A DNA stretch of 64,000 nucleotides from Algoriphagus mannitolivorans DSM 15301 (GTDB taxonomy: Bacteria > Bacteroidota > Bacteroidia > Cytophagales > Cyclobacteriaceae). The position numbers were made by a program, and so were the translations under genes. Positions 25,093-34,380 of the stretch are shown one piece after another. Under the pieces are notes generated by a model that searched no databases, was not told where the DNA came from, and worked only from the letters and a program-made list of their open reading frames with translations. Each line of letters opens with the position of its first letter. Positions within the stretch are counted from its first letter, which is position 1. The stretch lies in the NCBI RefSeq assembly GCF_000429425.1, contig NZ_AUBV01000001.1, positions 1 through 64,000 on the forward strand, written 5' to 3'.

Positions 25093-25656
25093 ATGGCATC
25101 TACTGCAGATTTTAAAAATGGATTGTGTCTGGAAATGAACAATGACATCTATTCCATTGTCGAATTTCAGCACGTAAAACCAGGAAAAGGCGCTGCTTTT
25201 GTCCGAACCAAACTAAAAAGCCTAAGAACCGGCAAAACCTTGGACAAGACTTTCTCCGCTGGTGAAAAAGTGACTACAGCTCGAGTAGAAAAAAGACCAC
25301 ATCAGTTTCTCTACAAAGATGATCTGGGTTACAACTTCATGGACACAGAAACTTTTGAGCAAATGTCTTTGGAAGAACATTTGATTGAAAGACCTAACCT
25401 ACTGAAAGACGGTCAATTGGTTGACATCTTAGTTCACGCAGAAAATGAAACCCCATTATCTGTAGAACTTCCTCCCTTCGTGGAATTGATGATCACATAC
25501 ACCGAGCCAGGTATCAAAGGTGATACTGCCACCAATGCGCTTAAGCCTGCAATCGTTGAAACCGGAGCAACTGTGATGGTGCCCCTATTTGTAGATCAGG
25601 ACATCATGATCAAAGTAGATACTCGGGATGGCTCTTATTCAGAACGCGTAAAATAA
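25093..25656 (+). CDS. efp: Elongation factor P
   Basis: The 187-residue protein relieves ribosome stalling at polyproline stretches. It has the three beta-barrel layout of EF-P. The loop tip reads VKPGKGAAF with Lys32, the position modified in lysine-type EF-Ps. Whether EpmA-type beta-lysylation or another modification occurs cannot be told, as no modification gene is in the window. The C-terminal barrel ends with [22 protein letters not shown] and [14 protein letters not shown] strong terminator follows, ahead of accB. Confidence 0.97.
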   Translation: MASTADFKNGLCLEMNNDIYSIVEFQHVKPGKGAAFVRTKLKSLRTGKTLDKTFSAGEKVTTARVEKRPHQFLYKDDLGYNFMDTETFEQMSLEEHLIERPNLLKDGQLVDILVHAENETPLSVELPPFVELMITYTEPGIKGDTATNALKPAIVETGATVMVPLFVDQDIMIKVDTRDGSYSERVK

Positions 25657-25665
25657 ATTGATATT

Positions 25666-25706
25666 AGCTGTGTGATTTCCTTAAATTACACAGCTTTGTT
25701 GTTTTT
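25666..25706 (+). terminator. Terminator between efp and accB
   Basis: A 13-bp stem with one wobble (25666-25678 with 25683-25695, loop CCTT) is followed by TTGTTGTTTTT. It lies inside an otherwise continuous gene run, so accBC need readthrough or their own promoter. Confidence 0.75.
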
Positions 25707-25718
25707 AACCCAACTCAC

Positions 25719-26228
25719 ATGTCAAAAGACATAGAACCAAAAAAGAACCCTATGAAAGCTAAAGAGATTCAGGAATTGATCGACTACATCTCCAATTCCG
25801 GCCTTGCTGAGGTAAAAATCAAAACTGAGGAATTCGAACTTTCCATTAAAAAATACGCAGAATCTGCTTCTGTTGTGTCCGCGCCTGCGATGGTAGCTGC
25901 CCCGGCACCTGCTCCTGCCCCAGCTCCTGCTGCATCCGCGCCAGCTCCTGCTGCGGCTCCTGCTCCAGCAGCTACTCCTTCCAATTTGGTGGAAATCAAG
26001 TCACCAATGATTGGTACTTTTTACCTAACGCCAAATCCAGACTCCGCGCCTTTCGTTTCTGAAGGCTCTTCCATCAAAGCTGGACAAACAGTATGCATCA
26101 TTGAGGCTATGAAACTTTTCAATGAAATCGAATCTGAAATTTCAGGTAAGATCGTGAAGATTTTAGTGTCCAACGCTACACCGGTGGAATACGATCAGCC
26201 ATTGTTCCTTGTTGATCCTGCTGGATAA
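25719..26228 (+). CDS. accB: Biotin carboxyl carrier protein of acetyl-CoA carboxylase
   Basis: This 169-residue BCCP carries biotin between the carboxylase and transferase active sites. The biotin-accepting Lys132 lies in [11 protein letters not shown]. An N-terminal helical region (about 12-48) is joined by an Ala/Pro-rich flexible linker (about 55-87) to the biotinyl domain (about 90-169). The second possible start, Met12, is less likely to be used but cannot be excluded. It is followed by accC 23 bp later. Confidence 0.96.
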   Translation: MSKDIEPKKNPMKAKEIQELIDYISNSGLAEVKIKTEEFELSIKKYAESASVVSAPAMVAAPAPAPAPAPAASAPAPAAAPAPAATPSNLVEIKSPMIGTFYLTPNPDSAPFVSEGSSIKAGQTVCIIEAMKLFNEIESEISGKIVKILVSNATPVEYDQPLFLVDPAG

Positions 26229-26251
26229 TTTTCCACTTAATCAAAAAGAAC

Positions 26252-27601
26252 GTGTTCAAAAAAATATTAATCGCAAATAGAGGCGAAATCGCACTTAGAG
26301 TGATCCGTACCTGCAAGGAAATGGGGATCAAGACTGTTGCGGTTTACTCCACAGCTGATAAAGACAGCTTACACGTCAGGTTTGCTGACGAGGCTGTATG
26401 TATAGGTCCTGCTCCAAGCCGTGAATCCTATTTGAATATCCCAAGAATCATTGCCGCAGCGGAAATCACCAACGCAGATGCTATTCACCCGGGATATGGA
26501 TTCCTTTCCGAAAATGCCGAGTTCTCCAGAATCTGTGATGAATACGGAATCAAGTTTATCGGTGCCTCTCCGGACATGATCGCTAAAATGGGCGATAAAG
26601 CTACTGCAAAAGCAACCATGAAAGAAGCTGGCGTACCTACTATTCCAGGATCAGATGGTCTATTGGAAAGTGTAAGCCAAGGCAAAAAAATTGCCGCAGA
26701 AATGGGCTATCCGGTCATTCTAAAAGCTACTGCCGGTGGTGGTGGACGTGGAATGAGAATTGTCAAAGAGGAAAAGGAATTTCAGAAAGCTTGGGATGAT
26801 GCTAGAATGGAATCCGGTGCAGCCTTCGGAAACGATGGTTTGTATTTGGAAAAATTCGTAGAAGAGCCAAGACATATTGAGATCCAGATTGTCGGCGACA
26901 AAACCGGAAAAGCTTGTCACCTCTCCGAAAGAGATTGTTCTATTCAAAGAAGACATCAAAAATTGGTAGAAGAAACTCCTTCTCCTTTCATCACGGATGA
27001 ACTTCGTGAAGCCATGGGTAAAGCGGCCATCAAAGGTGCTGAAGCCATTGGATATGAAGGTGCTGGTACCATTGAATTCTTGGTTGACAAGCATCGCAAC
27101 TTCTACTTCATGGAGATGAACACCAGAATCCAGGTGGAGCATCCAATCACTGAAGAAGTGACCGACTTTGATTTGATCAAAGAACAAATCAAAGTGGCGG
27201 CAGGAGAAACTATCTCAGGAAGAAATTATTTCCCAAAGCTGTATGCCATGGAATGCCGAATCAATGCAGAAGACCCTGCAAATGGCTTCCGACCAAGTCC
27301 AGGAAAGATCCTAAATCTTCACATTCCAGGAGGTCGCGGTGTTAGAGTTGACTCACATGTCTATGCAGGATATGTCATTCCACCCAATTATGATTCCATG
27401 ATTGCAAAGCTGATCGTCAGCGGACAATCAAGAGAGGAAGTCATCGTGAGAATGAAAAGGGCATTGGAAGAGTTTGTGATTGATGGCATCAAAACCACCA
27501 TTCCTTTCCACATTGCGTTGTTGGAAAATGAGAAATTCAAGGAAGGTGACTTCACCACCAAGTTCTTGGAAACATTTGATTTCTCAGTAATTAAAAAATG
27601 A
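26252..27601 (+). CDS. accC: Biotin carboxylase
   Basis: AccC (449 residues, normal length) uses ATP and bicarbonate to carboxylate BCCP biotin. It is an ATP-grasp enzyme. Visible segments are [19 protein letters not shown], the glycine-rich ATP loop [15 protein letters not shown], the [10 protein letters not shown] segment, [17 protein letters not shown] with catalytic Glu and Arg, and [16 protein letters not shown]. The start codon is GTG. It closes the accBC pair. The carboxyltransferase genes are not in this window. Confidence 0.97.
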   Translation: MFKKILIANRGEIALRVIRTCKEMGIKTVAVYSTADKDSLHVRFADEAVCIGPAPSRESYLNIPRIIAAAEITNADAIHPGYGFLSENAEFSRICDEYGIKFIGASPDMIAKMGDKATAKATMKEAGVPTIPGSDGLLESVSQGKKIAAEMGYPVILKATAGGGGRGMRIVKEEKEFQKAWDDARMESGAAFGNDGLYLEKFVEEPRHIEIQIVGDKTGKACHLSERDCSIQRRHQKLVEETPSPFITDELREAMGKAAIKGAEAIGYEGAGTIEFLVDKHRNFYFMEMNTRIQVEHPITEEVTDFDLIKEQIKVAAGETISGRNYFPKLYAMECRINAEDPANGFRPSPGKILNLHIPGGRGVRVDSHVYAGYVIPPNYDSMIAKLIVSGQSREEVIVRMKRALEEFVIDGIKTTIPFHIALLENEKFKEGDFTTKFLETFDFSVIKK

Positions 27602-27620
27602 TTCTATTCAGATTATGAAT

Positions 27621-27651
27621 TGGAAAAGCCACTCAAAAGAGTGGCTTTTTT
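27621..27651. terminator. Bidirectional terminator after accC
   Basis: AAAAGCCACTC pairs with GAGTGGCTTTT around a 4-nt loop and is flanked by A and T runs. It separates accC from the convergent lipoprotein gene. Confidence 0.9.
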
Positions 27652-27652
27652 A

Positions 27653-28090
27653 TTACCAGCCAAAACCACCTCCTGACGACCATATAATAGCAACAATTCC
27701 AACAAAAATTCCCAGCGCACTAATCAAAACAACGGGAGTGGTAGCAGCAGCGCTAAATCTATAAACATATACCTTTTCGATATGATCAATTGGTATTTCT
27801 AACCGCTGATTTGGTTCAATTTTTTCTTTATTCAATTTCCCAATTATCCCCACCAAATCCTTACCGTTTATCTGCTTGTAATTCAAGTAATATTTCTCTC
27901 CAGTAATAAGATAGACAATCACCTTATCTCCTTCATTTAACTTGGATAGGGACTCCTTAACAAAAGGACCCTCCTGAATCTCTTTTGAAACAGCTGGCTT
28001 TAGATTTTCTACATTTCTATAGGTTTTACAGGAAAAAATGATTCCTAAAATTGCCGTACCTAAAACGAGATGAAATATGTTTTTTTTCAT
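27653..28090 (-). CDS. Hypothetical lipoprotein with C-terminal hydrophobic segment
   Basis: The 145-residue protein has a signal peptide and lipobox FSC (Cys21). A soluble middle part contains EGDKVIVYLITGEKYYLNY and DHIEKVYVYRFS, which read like a small SH3-like or Sm-like beta barrel. A hydrophobic tail VVLISALGIFVGIVAIIWSSGGGFGW (about residues 120-145) ends the protein. No named family is assigned. A TACCTTTA box at 28107-28114 (minus) could be its promoter. Confidence 0.75.
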   Translation of the reverse strand: MKKNIFHLVLGTAILGIIFSCKTYRNVENLKPAVSKEIQEGPFVKESLSKLNEGDKVIVYLITGEKYYLNYKQINGKDLVGIIGKLNKEKIEPNQRLEIPIDHIEKVYVYRFSAAATTPVVLISALGIFVGIVAIIWSSGGGFGW

Positions 28091-28317
28091 AGAATTTTAT
28101 TTCTCATAAAGGTAAATTCACTCGAAATCAATCCCTTAGATATTTCCTATATATTTTATTGATTATCAAAAATGACGGATTTTTATTTCGTATATAGTAC
28201 TAAAGAGTATCAAATATTCCGGAATTTATGATTTCAATGAATCAATATTTTTATAATAAAGTCAGTATGTCTTTTTTAAATTTTTTCCATAACTTTTAGC
28301 CTTAACGATTTTCCCAA

Positions 28318-30630
28318 ATGCCCAACGTGACGAAAATTTTTGCGGCTTGTATTGCCTTAACCTTTGGATTAGGTTCTTGTAAACCTTCCTCTTCTGGCTC
28401 GGTGGACTTGATTTCTACTGATCAAATCAGCTATAATTTTCATATCCGGCCTATTCTTTCGGACAAATGTTTTGCTTGTCATGGCCCGGATGCCAATAAA
28501 AGAGAAGCGGAATTGAGACTGGACACAGAAGAAGGGGCATTTACCGCATTGAAAGAAAGTCCTGGTCAGTTTGCCCTTGTTGCAGGAAAACCCGAGGAAT
28601 CCGCCCTTTACCACCGAATTACTTCCCAAGATCCCGGAGAGTTAATGCCTCCTCCTGAATCCAACCTTTCCCTTTCTCCTCAGGAAATTGACCTGATCAA
28701 AAAATGGATTGAACAAGGAGCGAAATATGAACCCCATTGGGCATTTATGAAAGTAGAAAAGCCTTCAATACCTTCATCAGAGTGGGGCACAAATGAGATT
28801 GATCGATTCGCCTTTGCCAAAATGAAGGAAAAGGGTCTAAAGCCCAATGAAGAGGCTGACTCTTTTACATTAATCAAAAGAGCGTGTTTAGACTTGACAG
28901 GTCTGCCTCCCTCACCTGAGATTTTAGAAAAGTATGCCGGCTTCCGGAATGGAAACACCTATGAAAAGCTTCTCGACGAGCTGATTTCCCAACCAGCCTA
29001 CGGAGAAAAAATGGCAATTCTTTGGCTGGATATTTCCCGTTATTCGGATAGTTATGGCTATCAGGATGACAACATTCGTTCTCAGTGGCCATATAGGGAC
29101 TGGTTGATTCACGCATATAACAAGAAAATGCCTTACGATCAATTCCTGACCTGGCAGCTTGCCGGCGACCTTTTACCTAACCCCACCAAGGAGCAAATTC
29201 TTGCTACGGCCTTCAACAGAAACCATAAGTACACCGAAGAGGGCGGGGTGATAGATGAGGAATACCGTATTGAATATGTCCTGGACAAAACCAACACCTT
29301 CAGTAAAGGGATTTTGGGAATTACCATGGAATGTGCCCAATGCCATGATCACAAATACGATCCATTTTCCCAGAAGGAGTATTATGAGCTTTTTGCCTTT
29401 TTCAACAATTCCAAAGAGAAAGGATTCGAAGGAGATGTAAGTGTCTCCAAACCTGCCAAAACCCCAATTCTATGGGTCGAACGAGAAGATTTAAAGGGAA
29501 TATTGAGTTTCATTAACCATTCTGATACCTCCCGATTGAGTATTTCGGTAATGGGAGAATTGGAGGAGAATGAGAAAAGAACCACTTTCATTTTGGATCG
29601 TGGAGTTTATGATGCACCGACGATTCCAGTGGAACCATCCACACCAGAATCAATTTTTGAATTTCCAGTAAACTTGGAAAAAAACAGGTTGGGATTGGCT
29701 AAATGGGCTACTTCAAGAGAAAACCCACTTACCTCCAGGGTTTTTGTCAACCTGATCTGGCAGGAGATTTTTGGTAAAGGAATCGTCAAATCTGCTGGAG
29801 ATTTTGGGATGCAGGGAGACCTGCCAACCCACCCCGAGCTTCTAAATTGGCTTGCTGCTGACTTCATGGAAAACGGCTGGAATATTCAACGGCTTCAAAA
29901 GCAAATTCTGCTTTCTTCCACTTACAGACAATCCTCTGAAATCACCCAAAAACATTTAGAAATCGACCCCGACAACTTCTATTTGGCCAGAGCTCCAAGA
30001 CTGAGACTTCCTGCCGAAAACATTCAAGATTTAGTTTTGTCCAGCAGCGGACTATTGGTTTCAGAAATAGGAGGCCCAAGTGTCAAGCCATATCAACCTT
30101 CCGGATTGTGGGAATCAGCCACTTCTGGTCGAGGGGTATTGGCTACCTACGTTCAGGACACTGGATCCAAACTCTACCGAAGAGGAATTTATAATTTCAT
30201 CAAACTCACCGTTCCCCCTCCAAAAGCAATCATTTTTGACTCCAGTAATCGGGACCGATGTGAGATCACCCGAAATCGTACGAACACGCCCCTTCAAGCC
30301 TTGGTCATGCTAAATGACCCGATGATTTTGGAGGCTTCAAGAGTTTTATCGACCAAACTTTCTGAAAAATATGCTAATCCAGAGGAGGCAATTGACGAAG
30401 CATTCAAGCGGATTCTTTGCAGGGAAATGAAATCCAAAGAAAAGACCCTGCTTCTGAGGTATTTTGAGTCAGAACTGAAAGAATTTGAAAAAAAACCTGA
30501 GCGCATTCAAAGCACATTGGACGTCGGAGAATATCCCATGAACCCAAAGGCCATTCATGCCCAAAACGCTGCCCTGATGCAGGTCATTGTCAGCTTGTAT
30601 AATTTGGAAGAAACTATAACCAAAAGTTAA
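28318..30630 (+). CDS. PSCyt1-DUF1549-DUF1553 lipoprotein
   Basis: The 770-residue protein has a lipoprotein signal (lipobox LGSC, Cys21). A planctomycete-type cytochrome c domain (about 35-140) carries the heme motif CFACH and the MPPPESNLSLSPQEIDLIKKWIEQGA ending. A DUF1549 domain (about 160-365) carries a second CxxCH in CAQCHDHKYDPFS, and a DUF1553 domain (about 450-700) ends NRTNTPLQALVMLNDPM. These domains travel together in Planctomycetes, Verrucomicrobia and Bacteroidota. Their reaction is unproven, but heme-linked oxidation in carbohydrate breakdown is often proposed. It is the first gene of a tight three-gene operon. Confidence 0.88.
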   Translation: MPNVTKIFAACIALTFGLGSCKPSSSGSVDLISTDQISYNFHIRPILSDKCFACHGPDANKREAELRLDTEEGAFTALKESPGQFALVAGKPEESALYHRITSQDPGELMPPPESNLSLSPQEIDLIKKWIEQGAKYEPHWAFMKVEKPSIPSSEWGTNEIDRFAFAKMKEKGLKPNEEADSFTLIKRACLDLTGLPPSPEILEKYAGFRNGNTYEKLLDELISQPAYGEKMAILWLDISRYSDSYGYQDDNIRSQWPYRDWLIHAYNKKMPYDQFLTWQLAGDLLPNPTKEQILATAFNRNHKYTEEGGVIDEEYRIEYVLDKTNTFSKGILGITMECAQCHDHKYDPFSQKEYYELFAFFNNSKEKGFEGDVSVSKPAKTPILWVEREDLKGILSFINHSDTSRLSISVMGELEENEKRTTFILDRGVYDAPTIPVEPSTPESIFEFPVNLEKNRLGLAKWATSRENPLTSRVFVNLIWQEIFGKGIVKSAGDFGMQGDLPTHPELLNWLAADFMENGWNIQRLQKQILLSSTYRQSSEITQKHLEIDPDNFYLARAPRLRLPAENIQDLVLSSSGLLVSEIGGPSVKPYQPSGLWESATSGRGVLATYVQDTGSKLYRRGIYNFIKLTVPPPKAIIFDSSNRDRCEITRNRTNTPLQALVMLNDPMILEASRVLSTKLSEKYANPEEAIDEAFKRILCREMKSKEKTLLLRYFESELKEFEKKPERIQSTLDVGEYPMNPKAIHAQNAALMQVIVSLYNLEETITKS

Positions 30631-30631
30631 A

Positions 30632-32086
30632 ATGGAGAAGGAAATATTAGAGCAAGGTCTGAATCATAACCGAAGAAAATTCCTTTCCAGATTAAGTCTT
30701 GGTCTTGGGAGTGCAGCTTTAGGTTCTCTTTTGATTCCAGGCTTATTTGACGGGAGAAAAGAAGCTGAGGAATCCATGATGCGGGCTTTGCCTCATTTTG
30801 CTCCAAAGGCCAAAAGAATCATTTACCTATTCCAAAACGGAGCACCCTCCCAGCTGGAAACATTTGATTACAAACCCCTTCTTCAGAAAAATTTCGGACA
30901 AGAACTTCCGGAATCCATCCGAATGGGTCAAAGACTTACCGGAATGACGGCCGGACAATCCTCATTCCCTTTGGTAGGCTCCTATTTTGATTTCAGCCAA
31001 TATGGACAAAGTCGTGCTTGGATCTCTTCACTATTCCCTCATTTGGCATCCGTAGTGGATGATCTGTGTATTGTGAAATCAATGCATACTGAAGCCATCA
31101 ATCACGATCCTGCGCTTACGTTTTTCCAAACAGGAGCCCAAGTGGGGAATCGCCCCAGCATGGGGTCTTGGTTGAGTTATGGTTTGGGAAGTGAAAATGA
31201 AAACCTTCCGGCATTCTGCGTTTTGCTGAGTCGGGGAAAAGGAAATGGGCAGGGTGTGTATTCCAAACTTTGGTCAAATGGTTTTTTGGATGCCAAACAT
31301 CAAGGTGTTCAGTTCTCTAATTCAGAAGACCCTGTACTTTACCTCAGTGATCCTGATGGTATGTCCAGAGATCAAAGACGAAAAATGCTGGACCAGATAG
31401 CTGCAATGAATGACTTGTCTTATCAACAATTCAACGATCCCGAAATCACAGCGAAAATTCAGCAATATGAAATGGCCTTCCGGATGCAGACGGCGGTTCC
31501 GGAGATCACCGATATCACCAAAGAACCGGACAGTATCATCAAACTTTACGGTCCAGAATGTCTTGTTCCCGGTACCTACGCTGCCAATTGCCTATTGGCC
31601 CGAAAGCTTTCCGAAAATGGAGTTCGGTTTGTCCAACTCTACCATCAAGGCTGGGACGCTCACGACAATTTACCCAACCAGATGATCGGCCAAGCCAAGG
31701 ATGTGGACCAGGCTTCGGCAGCTTTGATTACAGATTTGAAACAAAGGGGACTATTAGACGAAACCTTGGTCATTTGGGGAGGAGAATTTGGTCGTACTAA
31801 TTACTGTCAGGGGAAAATCGCTCCTGAAAATTATGGCCGAGACCACCACCCGAGAGCATTCTCGATTTTCATGGCAGGCGGTGGCATCAAATCCGGAATT
31901 GTATATGGAGAAACAGACGATTTCGGATACAATATCACCGAAAACCCAGTTCATGTGCATGATTTTCAAGCGACTGTACTTCACCTGATGGGAATAGACC
32001 ATGAAAAGCTGACCTACAAGCATCTCGGCAGAAGATACCGACTGACAGATGTTCATGGAAATGTAGTTAAAGATCTAATTGCCTGA
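30632..32086 (+). CDS. DUF1501 protein with twin-arginine leader
   Basis: The 484-residue protein matches DUF1501, related to the alkaline-phosphatase/sulfatase superfamily. The N terminus NHNRRKFLSRLSLGLGSAAL looks like a twin-arginine signal, so export in folded form is likely. Conserved segments include FQNGAPSQLETFDYKP, KSMHTEAINHDPALTFFQTG, YHQGWDAHDNL, and WGGEFGRTNYCQG with DHHPRAFSIFMAGGG. It starts 1 bp after the PSCyt1-DUF1549-DUF1553 stop, its usual partner. No substrate is known. Confidence 0.9.
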   Translation: MEKEILEQGLNHNRRKFLSRLSLGLGSAALGSLLIPGLFDGRKEAEESMMRALPHFAPKAKRIIYLFQNGAPSQLETFDYKPLLQKNFGQELPESIRMGQRLTGMTAGQSSFPLVGSYFDFSQYGQSRAWISSLFPHLASVVDDLCIVKSMHTEAINHDPALTFFQTGAQVGNRPSMGSWLSYGLGSENENLPAFCVLLSRGKGNGQGVYSKLWSNGFLDAKHQGVQFSNSEDPVLYLSDPDGMSRDQRRKMLDQIAAMNDLSYQQFNDPEITAKIQQYEMAFRMQTAVPEITDITKEPDSIIKLYGPECLVPGTYAANCLLARKLSENGVRFVQLYHQGWDAHDNLPNQMIGQAKDVDQASAALITDLKQRGLLDETLVIWGGEFGRTNYCQGKIAPENYGRDHHPRAFSIFMAGGGIKSGIVYGETDDFGYNITENPVHVHDFQATVLHLMGIDHEKLTYKHLGRRYRLTDVHGNVVKDLIA

Positions 32087-32090
32087 GTAA

Positions 32091-34205
32091 ATGACTAGAC
32101 CTTCGAGGATTATTTCAGGTTTGGAAAACCTGCTTTTTTTCTGGCTTGGACTCACCACGATCTTAATCATCGGAGGAAATAACCTGGCCATCCCAGCATT
32201 CCTCCAAGTTTTCGGAAGACTTCATCCTTTAATTCTCCATTTTCCAATCGTAATTCTCCTGATGGGCATTGCGACAATTTGGATTAAAGAGCAGACTTGG
32301 AAAGATGCTGGCAGGATGTTTCTCTTGCTTGGGTCTAATTTTGCCGGAATTACTGTAGTGGCCGGCTTAATTTTAGCAGCCGAAGATTACGAAGGGAACT
32401 CTCTTGATTGGCATAAGTGGCTGGGAATTATTTCGTTGGCACTTTCTATTTTCATCTATTTTTTAGTCAAAAAACCCAATCTATCTCAAAAAACATTCAG
32501 TTCATTTTTGGCTATTTGCTTGATTTTGACTGGTCATTTCGGCGCAAATCTTACCCATGGGGAAGACTTTTTGTTGGCCCCTATCCAATCTAAAGAGGAG
32601 AAACAAATCGCTTTGGAGGAAGCTGAAATCTTTGGAGATCTGGTAATGCCGATTTTTGAAACCAAATGCATTTCCTGCCATAAAGAAGGAAAAATCAAAG
32701 GCGAACTTCGGTTGGATGATTTGGAAGCATTGAAAAAAGGCGGAGAATCCGGCCCCTTCTTGGTGGCTGGAGATCCAGAAAACTCCCTATTTCTTCAGAA
32801 AATCCATCTGCCACTGGAAGATGAAGAACATATGCCTCCCAAAAACAAAACTCAATTAACAGATGAGGAAATTGAGCTTTTGAAAACTTGGGTAGCTTCT
32901 GGAGCAAGTTTTGACCAAAAAATAAGTGAACTAGAAGAGACCAGTCCCCTATACATCCTAGCCTCACAAAAATTTTCCGCTCAAAAAACTTATGAATTCG
33001 ATCCTGCCTCCGATTCAGACATCCAGTCACTCAATAATTTCTTCAGAAAAGTAAAGCCTCTTCATCCTGAATCCCCTGCTTTGGAGGTAGCCTATTTTGG
33101 AGCATCTTCCTTTGACCCCAATTCCCTGAAAGACTTTAAAAAAATCAAAAATCAAGTCGTCAAGGTGAACCTAAATCGGATGCCTTTGGAAGGTGTTTCT
33201 TTGCAGTTTTTGGAAGATTTGAAAAATCTGGAAGAACTACAGATGAACTTCACCGGACTTCAGCCAGACCAAATACAGGTTTTGGAGAAATTGCCAAACC
33301 TTAAAAAACTGGCCATTTCCGGAAATAATCTTGGTCCAGAGAGTATGGCTCCGCTTTCCAAGCTAAACCAACTCAATTATTTGTATTTCTGGGAATCCGG
33401 ACTTTCGGAAGAGCAGAAAAAAGAGCTTCAAAAGAATCTCCAAAAGACCAAAATTGATTTTGGATTCAATAGCAAAGGGGTAATTCTGGCGCTTAACCCT
33501 CCAAAAATTGAATTTGAAAATTCGATGTTTGGAGATTCTGCTAAAATCGAATTGTCCCATCCAATCCGGTCAGCTCAACTCCGATACACCTTGGATGGCA
33601 GTGAACCGGACAGCACTTCCAGTCTTATTTATTCCAATGTGATCTTCATAAAGGAATCCAGTGAAATCAAAGTCAAAGCTTTTGCCCCTGAATGGATAGG
33701 AAGCTCCCCAGTCAAGGCAGTTTTATTTAAAAAAGGAAGAAAACCTGAGTCAGCAAGCTTAACCCATGAGCCTAATCCCAAGTACAAAGCTCAGGAAGTC
33801 CAAACACTATTTGACGGAGTAAAAGGCAAAGCCAACCATACTTCAGGAGAATGGTTGGGATATTCCGAAAAACCCTTTGAGGTAATTCTCAAAATTAATC
33901 CTCAAGCGCCTCCTAAACAGCTTCAGGCAAGTCTCCTCTTGAATGAAAGCGCCTATATCTTCCCTCCAGAGTCGGTGGATTTGTGGATTTCTTCGAATGG
34001 AACCTGGAAAAAAGTAAAAATTGATTCCCCCTCACAATCTGAAAAATTCGGAGAGGTGAGATACGAACTACTCAAATATGAACTTCCGAAAGAGTCTTTT
34101 GAGGAAATAAGGTTAACCTTGAAGCCAATCAGTCAGCTACCCAAATGGCATCCCGGCGCAGGGTCGAAAGGTTGGGTTTTTGTAGATGAGATTTTCATTT
34201 ATTGA
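32091..34205 (+). CDS. Membrane PSCyt1 protein with LRR-like and chitobiase-C-like parts
   Basis: The 704-residue protein has several N-terminal membrane segments (about 12-150, DUF2231-like arrangement). A cytochrome c-type domain follows with heme motif CISCHKEGKIKGELRLDD and EHMPPKNKTQLTDEEIELLKTW (about 195-285). A short leucine-rich-repeat run LQFLEDLKNLEELQMNFTGL...LPNLKKLAISGNNLG comes next (about 370-430), then a segment like the FN3/CHB_HEX domain with LRYTLDGSEPDSTSSLIY (about 500-540), and a C-terminal beta domain. It starts 4 bp after the DUF1501 gene and completes the module. It probably anchors or feeds electrons to the exported partners; that is inference. Confidence 0.85.
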   Translation: MTRPSRIISGLENLLFFWLGLTTILIIGGNNLAIPAFLQVFGRLHPLILHFPIVILLMGIATIWIKEQTWKDAGRMFLLLGSNFAGITVVAGLILAAEDYEGNSLDWHKWLGIISLALSIFIYFLVKKPNLSQKTFSSFLAICLILTGHFGANLTHGEDFLLAPIQSKEEKQIALEEAEIFGDLVMPIFETKCISCHKEGKIKGELRLDDLEALKKGGESGPFLVAGDPENSLFLQKIHLPLEDEEHMPPKNKTQLTDEEIELLKTWVASGASFDQKISELEETSPLYILASQKFSAQKTYEFDPASDSDIQSLNNFFRKVKPLHPESPALEVAYFGASSFDPNSLKDFKKIKNQVVKVNLNRMPLEGVSLQFLEDLKNLEELQMNFTGLQPDQIQVLEKLPNLKKLAISGNNLGPESMAPLSKLNQLNYLYFWESGLSEEQKKELQKNLQKTKIDFGFNSKGVILALNPPKIEFENSMFGDSAKIELSHPIRSAQLRYTLDGSEPDSTSSLIYSNVIFIKESSEIKVKAFAPEWIGSSPVKAVLFKKGRKPESASLTHEPNPKYKAQEVQTLFDGVKGKANHTSGEWLGYSEKPFEVILKINPQAPPKQLQASLLLNESAYIFPPESVDLWISSNGTWKKVKIDSPSQSEKFGEVRYELLKYELPKESFEEIRLTLKPISQLPKWHPGAGSKGWVFVDEIFIY

Positions 34206-34267
34206 TTCTAATTTCTTGAAGTCGGAACAGACTTTATCCCAATAGTTCACGGGTCTATCCCTAAAAT

Positions 34268-34309
34268 CCAACCGGTAATTGGTAAATTCCACTTTGTGGA
34301 ATAAGTTGG
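34268..34309 (+). terminator. Weak hairpin after the PSCyt1 operon
   Basis: ATTCCAC-TTT-GTGGAAT (34286-34302) lies within an outer CCAAC/GTTGG pair, and a modest T-rich stretch follows. It may end the preceding operon. The rest of the 175-bp gap shows nothing else clear. Confidence 0.4.
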
Positions 34310-34380
34310 TATTTTATATAAATTCAAAATTCCCTAGCTTGAGCGAATAAGAGGGTTCTTTCTCTTAGAATTTTAAAAGC

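Noticed and set aside
25784..25999. Minus-strand Ala/Gly-rich frame under accB
   Set aside because: It is the antisense of the Ala/Pro linker of the biotin carrier protein; the repeats come from the linker codons.
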